From positions 372,001 to 436,000 of the forward strand of contig CALYLW010000431.1 in the NCBI GenBank assembly GCA_944989445.1: a stretch of DNA of 64,000 bases, given 5' to 3'. Both the position numbers and the translations under genes were made by a program. Within the stretch, counting starts at the first letter, position 1; the number at the start of each line of letters is the position of its first letter. Source of the stretch: Ampullaceana balthica (Eukaryota; Mollusca; Gastropoda; Lymnaeidae). Shown one piece after another: positions 49,801 to 62,900 of this stretch. The notes under the pieces were generated by a model that saw only the letters and a program-made list of their open reading frames with translations, was not told the origin of the DNA and searched no databases.

Positions 49801-52800
49801 GTCCATACTGTCCAGCCTTAAAACTGAGAGGTCAACTGAATCTTCTCATATCAAGAGCCATCTCAGACTTATATAATCCTCCAACATTTTCTGCTAATAC
49901 TGTTTGCAGGTAAAATTTTAATGTGTTAATGAAACAATGTTGCTAATTGACTCATATCATATTTATATATTTATTTTCAGGTTTTTAATTTAACAGTTAA
50001 TTGTAGTTATTATATCTTTTCAGCTTATACCAGAAAATTCAAACTTCCCTAGATGTTGGAATTGATGTTAACTGCTCATCTGGATTATCAGCACAAGTGA
50101 GGTTCATCTTATTAGCTGCTCAAACTATTCTAGGAAACACCTGCGAATCACCAGAGTATTCTCAGAAACGATGTGACATTAAAATGGTTGAAAACTGTGT
50201 GAATACCTTGTACAATAACTTCTTGACACTTGGAAAAAATCAGACTGTAATTGGCCTCTGCAAGTAAATATTTACATTTTAATTTTACTATCGCTATGTT
50301 AGTTTTGCAAATTCAAACATGTTTTTGAAGAAGTTCAGAATTTTTTCCCATAAGTTAAGTTGTGCTTAACATATCATTGAAAAATTCAAGCCAGAGCTTA
50401 TATCAGTAAAAAAAATTGTATTAAATGTTCCTAAGTATAAATAGTGTTCCTTATCATGGGAAAACTGGTATAGAGTTTTCCTTTACCCAGGGCCTTCCCT
50501 AGATGAAAGAAGTGTTATATAAAATATATACTACTAGACGCCCCACGGCGTAGCATACGCCGCAGACTTGCTCATGGAGAGTGCAAAGAAAGTTGAGAAA
50601 GAATGGACACAAACTACGGCACAAAGAAATCAAAACAACGCGAGTGAACATTGGTTTGGGGTGGGGGGGGGGACTGCCAACTCATTGTTTATTTTCAAGA
50701 CATTTGCAGGCGAAATTGGTACACCCCTAACTTCTATGAAGTCAGCTGTAAAACGATAATCAGTTTAAAATCGGAGTTACATAATCGATAATCGGTTTTC
50801 CAAAACACGCAATTAACAACCCTAAATATGACTAACCCTCGCTAGGATCGGCCAAACAAAGTTTATGTTTAAGGGATGGTAGTAATAAATGGGAGGCGGG
50901 TAACAACAACCTAAGTGTGCATGTCTTCACGTTTACTTTTTAAGAAAGGGGATAAATCAGACCCTGGTAATTACAGGCCTGTATCACTCACTAGTATCAC
51001 CTGTAATATACTAGAACACATAATATATAGTAGAATAGTTAACCACCTTGACAAATATAATGCCCTTTGCCCACATCAACACGGCTTTAGAAAAAACAGA
51101 TCATGTGAAACACAATTAATAGGTTTAATAGATGAACTATCAAAAGGCTTAGACAAAAATGATCAAATAGATACAATATTACTAGACTTCTCAAAAGCAT
51201 TTGACAAAGTTCACCACCTAAGTTTACTTAAAAAACTTAACTACTTTGGAATCTCAGGTTCCCTTACATCACTGGATCCAAGACTTCCTTTTGGGCAGGG
51301 AGCAAACTGTAATAATTAATGGATCTAAATCTGCACCAATAAAGGTCAATTCAGGAGTTCCACAAATAAATTCAAAATATTTCATTCATGGAAAGGAACT
51401 AACCCAAACTAAAGATGCAAAATACTTAGGAGTCATAATAAATGAGAAATTATCATGGAATCCCCATGTCAATGAAGTTATTAAAAAATCAAACAAAACC
51501 TTAGGCTTTATAAAAAGAAACCTTTACAAATGTAATAAAGATAGAAAACTAAAATGCTATCTCACTTTGGTGAGACCTGAACTAGAATATGCATCTTCTG
51601 CATGGGACCCATCCACCAAAGAAAAGCATTGATAAACTAGAACAAATTCAAAAAAGAGCTGCCAGATTCATTACTGGAGAATATTCAAAACTGACTAGAA
51701 TAACACAATTAGTTAAATCATTAAACCTTGAAACACTAGAGGATAGAAGAACAAAGAGCAAAGTAGTAATCATACATAAAGCAATTAACTCTAATTTAGA
51801 AATACAACACAAAGATAACTTAATACAACCCTCAGATAGACATAAGGATAAAAACACCTTTCTTATTCCGTATGCAAGAATAAACTCATACAAATTTTCG
51901 TTCTTCCCGTCCGGAATTCGGGCGTGGAATGGGTTGCCTGAAGAAACCAGGAAAGCCAACACTTTATCAACATTTAAAACTCTAATAAGAAGGCAGGACT
52001 AAACACAAACCCTAGATAAGTGTAGGACGCAATAATCTTCTGTATAGAAGGAGCGTCTGAAACAGATAAGATAAGATAAGATACTCGCTATTTTTTATTT
52101 AATTGGTGCTGCTTTTTGTGTCTGTACTCTCACCCCCCCCCCAACCATTCTTTGCACTGTCTATGATGAGCCAGTCTTCGGCGTATGCTATGCAATAAAG
52201 AGGTAAAAGAACGGTCACAAACAGACATTTTAAATTTTTTATTAAAAAAAACAATATTTTCGCCGGGTCTTAAACCCAGGACCTTCCTCGCATGAGGCGG
52301 ACGTGTTAACCAGTACATTACGTATCTCATGTTTTTCTGTGAAGGAACAATTCAAGTGAAACGCAAGGGCCATTTTTGGTCACCCCTCCACTACCTTCGC
52401 TTGTCAACCGTTAACTGTGTTTAGTTGACCCGAGCGAGGGGCATTCATCATGCTCTGTTGCACATACTTGCAGCTTCTTGCCTCGCAGGGTCCGACCACG
52501 AAGAGAATTATATATATAGATTAACTGAATTAAACTATAAAACATTTTTTTTAAGTCTTAAAAATTTGATTTTGAATGAAAAACGCTACATAGTATTAAG
52601 TATGATAAAGGTGGTTTGACTTACAAAGACTTGGGATGTTTGACTTACAAAGACTTGGGATAATCAGTTGACTAGAGTTTACAGAAGTTGTATATTTTTT
52701 TTTGTGTGTCCCATAACCTTGTGGTCGTAGGGGGTTCTAATGTTTCCATTAGAACTTTTTCGGGGCTTGGTAGACCTTGGCAGCGCCCATCTCCTCTCCA

Positions 52801-55800
52801 GGTCAGCGGAGTACTTTTTAGCGATAATCATTCATCAAAATTTTTATCGTGGCTTTAAGTGGGCTAGATCCCACGCCCCTCAGCTTGTGAGGTCAGCGCA
52901 CTATTGACTTCACTATCCAGCCACCTATAAGTTTTTAGCCAATGAAAAATGATCCCAAAAGGAATTTAGGGGAACTAGAGGGTCACAGGTTGGAAAAAAA
53001 AACTCTATGTAGAAAATGCAACATCTCAATTATGGCACTATAAGATATACATTAAATTTGAAAATTAATGTACAATATTTTACTTTCAATAATTTATATA
53101 CTATTTAGAAATACTTTTGCTTCTAAAATAAGACTTAATGAAGATTATTTTTACTGAGCAATCAGGTTTCATTATTCAGTGCAGTTATTTATATTTGTAA
53201 GTTACACAACCAAACCAACAATGTGTGACTATCCAGTCCTGGCTGAAATTATAAAGAAGAAAACAACAATTATATTTTAATTCCTAGTATGTAATTCCAA
53301 GGATATTGTGTGGTATCCATAATCATTACATAGCCTTCTCAATTTGGAATTCATAGAAAATTAATATTTTTTAAGTTTAAAATTTGAAATTTGTGTTTCA
53401 CAGTATTTAGTTCTATATATATTTTCCATAATAACTAGATTGGTGTCATGAACCTCTTAAGTTTACAGAGATATTATTAAATGAGGAAATGGAAATACAA
53501 TGCAGTTCAAAAACCTAGTTATGGATTACTTAGAAATTTTTACTCTTAAAAATGCAAATGCTATAAAATGAAAATGATATCTTTTAAGGATCAAGGAGCA
53601 AACTGACGTTTGTATTGAAAGGTTTAGCTATAAGTGTGACAAGTGTAGCCGTTCAAGGATCAACTGGTTATATAAGTCAGTGAAACAATCAGTTGAGGCA
53701 AAGTGCATGAAAGAAGATGATTCATTGCCAGATTGCAAGGAAGATCAAACTAATGAAAATTTGGGAACCTGTGACATCGGCAAGGCAGCTAAATGTTCAT
53801 TTAATCATATTAAAAACATGGCCAAATTCTTCTGGTCAAAGAAGGCCAAATGCAAGTTAGTATAATTTTTTGTATATCTCATATCTATTTTTATGTTTCC
53901 TTAAAAATTAATTTTATTCATTAAACATTAATATTATAATATCTTATAATATGTTATGAAAGTTTTAAAAAAAGAAAGAATTAAACTTAATTTTTTTTTG
54001 CATTTCAGGTCTCTAAATGATAATTTGGATTGTGTGCAAAAAAACACCAGAAATTGCCAAATAGGACGTCTTCCCAAATTCAATCTATTGGATTCTGACA
54101 CTGTAGAAAACGTTGAAAAATTGCTAAATTGTGTGCCTAATGGTCCAGAAGTGACACTAGGATGCCGGGAAGGTTGTTGGATTAACAGAGCTAAAAACTG
54201 TTTTGAAATCTTCAAAAAAAATGTTGACTTGAGCATTTTGTCAAAAGTTACCAAGGATAAATGCCAGTAAGTCATCATTGTAATAGTAGCTTTAGTCAAC
54301 ATTACTCCTAATTTTTTTTTAACTTGACCCTCTCAATACCATTGAATAGTTCACTACAGATTCAATTATTTAATAAATTTATGTTAATTAAATAATATTC
54401 AATTGTTTAATTTTGTTGGAAAAACAATTACATATCATATTAACAATTACTTGAAAAATTTATTGTGGCTTTTCATAATGTAATTAAAACATTATATTTC
54501 TGTTTTAACATTTTTTCTCATACTGTTTGTCTATAAAAATCTGTCCTTAAATTTATTTTCTTTTAGATACATTGATGATCTGAGAAGTTGTGTGGCACTC
54601 AACACAATTAAGTGCACTAAAGATGAGTCTAAAGTTACCCTTGAATGGCTTGATGATATTTTACTACGCCTACCTGGCCAGGACACTGTTTGTGTTAATG
54701 TGAATCAGTGTGCTCAAGATTTTGATGTCCTTGTTAGACAACTTCAGGACCTTAAGCCTGAACAAGATGTATCAGTGTCTAGTAAAGCAAAGAGCTGGGA
54801 ACAAGATGTTGCAAATGCAGAAAGTGATGATAATGAGGAAGGCACTAGTTCTAGCAGCACTGAACTTAACTTGAACACACTTTGTGTTAGAGCAGGAGCT
54901 GCATTCAACTGCTTGAAACGTGGGCTTCTGGAATTACCTCTGGCGAAGCAAAGTGTTCTGATAAAATTCTATTCAAGCATCTGGGAGACAGTTTCTACAA
55001 AATGTACTGATACAAGTAAAGGAATTTATATTATTGGAAAAGGAAATTATTAGTAAAATTTGCCAGTTGTCCTTAAAAAGTTTCAAAAAATTCACTTCAT
55101 TTTTTTTCAATAAATATTCTTAGAAATTTAAGGATACTTTATTGAAGTAGATTACATAATTCTTCAGATTTTTCTTAAAGTTATTATCTTTGTATTGACA
55201 TACAAATGTATTGCTTTAAAAAAAAACTACCGTAAACTAAATTCATTTGTTTTTCTTTAAGGAGAATTTACCTGCTATTACTGTAGAAATGGAAATAGTG
55301 CTGATGAATGCAGACAAAAAACAGAAACATGTTCAAATAACAAGAGGGTAAAGATCTAAATGATTTTAATAATTTTTTTTATTGCAAAACAAACTTTTTA
55401 ATAAATATCTTTAAGCAGAAATATAAAATGCTAGATACGACCCACGGCATAGCATACGCCGCAGACTTGCTCATAGATAGTGCACAAAAAAGGGGGGGGG
55501 GAGCGAGAAAGGACACAATCAAAGAAATGGAAACTACATTGAATATTGGGGGGACTGCCATCTCAAGACATTCGCACTGCGGTTGGCTACCTGCCCCCCA
55601 CCCTGCAGCACCTCACTTGCCAACCATAAACTGTGATTGGTCGACCCTAGTGAGGGTCATTCGTCATGCTTATTAGCACACATCTTGTGCTTGTCCTAAT
55701 TTCTGGTGAATTATATATATAAATTTATAGATGTTGACCGGGATTGTAAATTCGAGGAGAGTTATGAGGACGTTCTCAGAAGTAAATGGTGGGAAGTATT

Positions 55801-56832
55801 TCGAACAATGCGACTATTTCTGCCTTGCCAACATATACTCCTGAAGTATTCATGTACTAAGCATATTGTTGAGAGATTGTATGATTACGTTTCCATCACT
55901 GAGAACAATGGAGAGCTTGTCGCCGAAGTTATCCCAATGTTGAGAATCAAAGTTTACAGACATGTTGCAAAGTTTGAGAGCAACAGCTTCATCTTTGATC
56001 TTTTTTCCAGAAATATGTGACAGATAGAAACAGTTACCTGATGAAGGAAATGGTATATGATTGAACGAAACTTTTTTTTCCGTGAAATACACGTGTGGGG
56101 GGGGGGAAGAACGGGCATAAACATAATGATATTTTAAAAATGTTGCCACTGGGGCTTGAACCCAAGACCTTCCACATATCAGGCAGATGTAATAACCACT
56201 ACACTACAAAATACATGTTACTCTGTGAAGGAACAACGAAAGTGAACGCAAGAAGCATTGCTGGTCTTGAGACATGCCCCCCTCCACCACCTTCGCTTGC
56301 TAACCATTAATTGTGATTAGTCGACCACACAGAGGGTCATTCGTCAAGCTTATTTGCACACGACTCGATCTTGTTTTGGTGAATTATATATATACTAGTG
56401 TATCACCCGTCAAAAGTGACGAAGTTTTCAGCTGAAATCTATTTATTTTGAAAAAATGCACTTTTTTTAGGACGCCTACGGTGCCCACCTTTTTCAAAAG
56501 CCCAACTAACTTGTCCTTGTTTGATAAATACGAAATATTAAACTTTCTGAAATGCACACAAAGTATTTTATAATAGGAGTTGTAGGGCGCCTACGGCGCC
56601 CCGTTTGTTTTTTTAATTTTATAATTAACCATCATCAAATCCTCTTTTTACATTGTTCCCTCTTCCAAAATTAAAATATGTGCTAAAACAATGACGTCAT
56701 ATAATATTTTTTACAGCGTATCTTTAATTTTCACATCTTTTGATGCATTGGTGCAGTAATTTGGTGCGCTGCTTTCTAAAATTAGTAGCATCACGGACAG
56801 ACACTACGGACGTGACATTGCAAATTATATTG

Positions 56833-56909
<77 letters not shown>

Positions 56910-59900
56910 TAGATAAATCTCTGACTGTGGAACCAAGTAAAATTAATATAGCTTTTTTCTTTTGATGTAATGTATCTATTAAAGTTTTGTTTTAAATTTC
57001 AAATAATATTAAATTTACTTTTTCTCTTGCAGGCATGTATGATAAGTCAAACACTTACAGGAAATCAAATCAAATTTAAGGCAGGCTGCACAAATGTCAA
57101 AGCTTGCAAAAATAATGGAGTATCTGCTACACGCACAACTTGTTGTTCTGACTCACTGTGCAACATTGCTGGAAGCACTAATTCTTCTTTACAGTCTGGT
57201 AGGTTTACATTAATCCCTGTATAAAGAGCATTAATTCCATCAGCTTCATACACTTCTATGACAATTTAATTTAAAACCAATGATTAAAGATAACAGAATT
57301 ACCATTCCTTGAATTCCTAAATTTTCTCATAGGAATTATTGAAATAAATTGATTTTTGGTTTTTGTGTGTGAGCAGAACCAGAGACATGCAACTTGAACT
57401 TCGCTCTTTCATGTGCCCTTGACTTTGCCACCCATATGTTCAGGAATTCTGATGTCAAGTGCAGGTAAGGGAAAAAAAGAAGCTTTGTATCTATAAAGAA
57501 AATTGTATAAGTATAAATAATGAATTAAATACATGTACATTAAGGAAATCTTGATTCATCGTAATATTTATTTTATTTTATTTTTCAAGTGATGTCTCTG
57601 CTAATCTTGGATGTGTACAAAAATATGGCTACTCGTGTAGTCAAAGCAGCAACTTATTGGCTACCACTTTCCAAGTCTATTTGCATCTAGCAAGAACAAA
57701 ATGTGTTGTTAATGTTCCTTCTGATGACTGTAACTCACTGGCCCTGTATTCTATGCAGACCATATTGTCTAATGCTTATGTCAACCAAGGGAACACAGCT
57801 TGTTTGTAAGAATTTTTTTTTAAAGTCTTTTTTTATCTACTCCAAAATGTTGGTGTATTTTTTTTGTTGGTTTTGTTTGTGTTTTTTGTTTGTTCATTTT
57901 TTGCGAGGGAGGTAGGGGTTGTGTTTTGTGTCAGTATATGTGTGTGTGTGAGTGGCTCAAAGCTGAAATAGAAAATAATTATTCAACCACAGCATAACAT
58001 AGTCTCAAAACCACTAAATAGTACTTTTTTTTTGTCAGCTGGATTGTATTGATCTGTATTTTCCCTTGCCAGCAGTAGAGTACTTAAATTTAGATATAGT
58101 GAAATTTCTCAGGAGCTGTAGTTGAAATTTCAATAAGTTTTTTTTTAATGTTTAAAGTAGAATGTATAATAAAGACATTTTTTAAAGCACTAAAACATAG
58201 AGAACAAGTTTACAATTCTCAAGATGCATTTCTCTGTAGAAAATATTTAAATATTTTAAAAAAATTTTTTAAATCTACTTTTTAGTTCTTTAAAATTTGT
58301 CTTTTCAAGAAGTTTAAGTTTTCTTCATTAAACAAAACAAATTTTATTTACACAGTATAACAATTTACACAGTATAACAATCATGTTATCACCTAAAATA
58401 CCATAGCTTTAATAGAATGTTTTGTGGCAATTTCATGTAAAATATATCAATGTTACCTTTTATCACTTTACCAATTTCACTTGGCTTGGCTACATATAAT
58501 TTTGTGGAAAATAATTTTTATTGTATTGCTTTGGCTTGTTTCATTTTTTAAACGTTTAATAATTAAATGTAAAATTGGCATTTCTGACCTGCTGTTCAGT
58601 TTATTGTTATAAATTGATTATTTTCTTTTTTTTTCATTAGAGCACTCAATGAAACTACATATAGTGTTAACAAAGTACTTGCAGGTGGAACATGTTCTGA
58701 GGCAGGCAGAATCAGCTTAACACAATCCCTTGATTTTGTGACTGCTATAGTAAGCACGCTCTGCAATGATAACAAATGTTTGCCTTCATCTAGAATTATT
58801 GATATAGTAGAGGAACCAAAGTGCTCTGGAAAAATTTTCAGTGGTATAAAGAATATTTTCAAAGGTTATGATGAAGTACAAAAAGAACAGAGTAACTGCG
58901 GGTAAGGAATAAAATATTTTTTAGTTTAACTTATGTATCCCACTCTTTCTCAGCATAACAAAAATTTGTATTAAAAAATACTCTAGGTGGCTAGACTGAT
59001 AAATACATATTTAACATTATTTTTCCCTACATTTATTTCTTAAATACCACCCTGTCCTAATAACAACATGCACATTGCACATATTCTTCTACTCACTAAT
59101 TCTTCTTTGCCATCTTTCATTCTTATTTCTATGGTAATCAATTGCTTTAATATAGTTTTTTTAATATTATTTTGAGTTCATTCAAATGTCCATTTAAAAT
59201 TGATCTGTTGTTTCATTACCATTTAATAAGTTGCAAAGTTAAATTATCTCACAAAAAATACAGCCATTAGAAACACTTTAGACTTATGGATATTTTAATC
59301 CCATGTAAAAATTTAATATTATTAACCTTTCAATTTGTAATAATAGTAAAAAAAATTTAGGGAGCTTGTTACAAAAATAATTGCCACACAATTATTGACA
59401 GCAACTGGAAAGATAGAAAATAACTTGAAAATTATTATTTTCCATTTGTAATATGAAATTTAATTTTTTTAAATATTCATGTTAATACAAATTATACAAT
59501 CCCTTGTTTTATCTTTATTGATTTCTCCTGATACTTTACGGGCTGCTTAATGATTCAATGAACATTTCTATATTTCTACTTTAAGCACGTGTGCATCACA
59601 TGCATTGAAGGCTAGACAATATCTTGACAACTGTAATGTTACCAAATTTGTGATGGATAAACTTAGTGCCCTAGACACAAAAGTACAGACCATATGTAAA
59701 ATTGATCCAAAGCCTAAATTTCCTGAGGTATGTACCCCAAAAAATATTGAAATTTTACATAAATAATGTATTCTTAATTTTAATATATTTAAATGTAATA
59801 AAAGGTTTGCAATGAAGATACCAGTGAAAAAATGTATTTTACCAGGGTTTTCTAACTGTCCAACTGGGGAAATTGATTTCAGAACAGTGGAACAATGAAT

Positions 59901-62900
59901 ATATGCATGAATAATATAATAATGATATACCAATAAATCTTATCTATTACAGACTCATATTATATATATATATATATTTCTAATATTTTTTCAAATTTAT
60001 TAATAATTTATATTTTTTGTTACTTACATACTTTCCCCTCGTATTATTATTATTTTTTAGACGTGCATATGTAAACAAAAAGGTTTTTCATCCTTATTTC
60101 TTGCATAGCATAACAAATTAGCTGTGTTACGTCACAAAATTTGGGAGCCATGGAATTACAGCGACTTAACCGATGTCGCAAAATAATGAATGGCAACTTA
60201 ACGGGATCTATATATGCGTTATAAAAATATAATTAATAGAAATTAATCAATTAATCGATTAAAGTTTTCCAAATTAATCAAACAAAAAAATTTTTTTATC
60301 AGTACCAGCCCTAATATATTAACCCTTAATTTCTTAGATTTCAGATGCCTTTAAGAGAATTTTTCATAATTTTAAAGACTAAATTACAGCTTGCCTTATC
60401 ACAAGCCTCATTAATTAAAAATTAGTTTTAAGATTGTATCATTCACAACTTAGACATAACATTTCCCTTGATGCTATTTCAGTAACTCAAAATTAAAAAC
60501 ACAAAACATTTAAAATTTGCAATCAAGAACTGACTGTTTACAGTTTAATTTCTTATCAAGATAAATGATAAATAGAATGAAACTTTTTTATAATACATGT
60601 ACTAAACATTTAAAATAAATATGGCACTATTTCATTATTACCATAGGTCTGTGAAAGTGCTTGCCAAGCAGCTAAGATCATATCATATGCTGAGAGTGTT
60701 TATAAAATAATAAAATCACCAGAAGGAGTGAGTCTCAAATGTTGGTAAGATATTTATAACTGAAGTATTTAATGGAATGTTTACTCAATATAAAATTAAA
60801 AACAAATAATACAAATTTACTTAACTCCTTTATATACTTTTAAGAATGACTTTTAAAAATATATATATTTTCAATCTAGGTACCTGACACAGGTTCAAGA
60901 GGCCTACAATGCATACACTGGAGGCTGCAACTCAGTTCAACAAATGGATATTTTCAACAGGATCACATACATTTTTACAGATGATATCTCTTTTTGCAAT
61001 GCAGACAGTCAAGAAATTAAATTTACACTTACTGTAAAGATGGATATTTATTATCCTGCTGTTGCATGTCAACAAAAATTCAGATCAGAAGTATCAGATA
61101 CATTCTCTAAGGAAGGCCATGAGGTAGACAAACTTTATTTTAAAAGTTAATTTTGAAATGCTATAATTTATTTTAAGTATTATCATCATGGATATCTGAA
61201 TGTTATATTAGTTTCAATATTAATTTATTTTTTTTAAACATAGAAATTTAGATCAAGTTAATCTCTAATTATAAGTTTCTTTTATGATAAGATAAGATAA
61301 CACTAAGATTATTTATCACTTTAAAAAATTAATAGTTACACTGGCATGGAGTGTACAGAAAATATTGCTTTTCATGATATGTACCATTTCAAAATCTGAA
61401 CAGATCATTTGGTAAAGAAATTATTATGGATTAAGTGTCTTGGTTCTCTTATATACACTGTTGATTTACTCAATTTCAGGAGTTTCATTTTCATCCATCA
61501 GTAATTTACCATCATCATTCTCTCCAAAAACAGCTTTGTTTCTCAAAACTACCAGTATATTAGAAAAATGTATAACTTACTGTATAGAAGTATAAACCAT
61601 CCATAAATATTCATAAATATTGAAGAAATGCTCATTGTTCACAAATTAAAGTGTTTTAATTTTGTATGACTCGTAATTTAGCTGAAATAGTTAAGGTCCA
61701 CCTACTCATTTGAATCAACTGTGATTAAAAATGTATATATGGAATAACTTTCAAAGTAATTTTAATTCATGTCTGAAAGATTTTATTAAAGTTGTGTCTT
61801 CTTTCCAATTATTCATTAAATTGTACTGTTATTTTGTTCCTCTTCAAAATAAAAGAAATAAAACTCTCTAATCACTTTTTTATTATTACACAGGATGCAT
61901 TTTGTAAGGCCACAAAAGAATTTTCTGACTGTCAATGGGATCTTCCAGATTTAGTAAAAGATTTCATTCTTGAACCAACAATTCAACTAATAGAAATTCT
62001 GAATTCATCCAATGTCTGTGGAAATCTTGGTAATGGTGAGAGTCAGAGCTTCCTTCAGGATTTGAGGATATTTTTTCCCTTTCTTTTACTAGTTTTTCAT
62101 TTTTAGATGTTCCCCCATGCTGTTTGCAATTACAGACTGGCATCATGGATTTATTATAGAATTGACATGCATTGCCATTAGATTTTAATTTCTGCCAGGG
62201 TCATAGTTTATTTTAGATCATATAATGAAACATATTCATTTTTAAACCATGCGTGTTGAAAATATTTGAGTCATAAAATCAATCAAAGAATTTGATTTAT
62301 TTAACTTAATTTGCAGGCACACATTGTTTGTGTGTTATTTATATTCTTATTGAAATAATTTTATCTAATAGATTCCTTCCATTTCTAAAATTAAAATATT
62401 GGATCTCATTGCACAGACATAACATTTTTGAACAACAATAAAATGTCAGTAAGTCCTTAAATCCTGAAGAAATACTGACTTAAAATATATAAATATTTAA
62501 AGCTTTGTACATGTATAAGCTAAAATCACAATTATTCTTTTAGTTTTTGCACTTCTGCATCTAACAGCGGTCTTGTAAATTCATTGAAAATTGCTTTTTA
62601 GATTCTAATCTTTGTTTATAACCCAAGCAATGATAATAATGATAAAAACCATATATAGCCTTTTTGAAAAGTATGAAACATTAAAAAAAAATACATTGTT
62701 TTACAACATTAAAAAATTAATTAAGTGGTTCTCAATTCTTTAAATATGTGAATTAATAATTGTTTAAATTTAAGCATGCTTTGAAACTACATGTTTCATT
62801 AGTGTTCATATTAGCCCTAACCAATATAATTTTTTTATGATTGTTAATGTATGTTTATAGAGAACTAACTTAAAATGCAAATCAAAACTTGTGTATGCAT

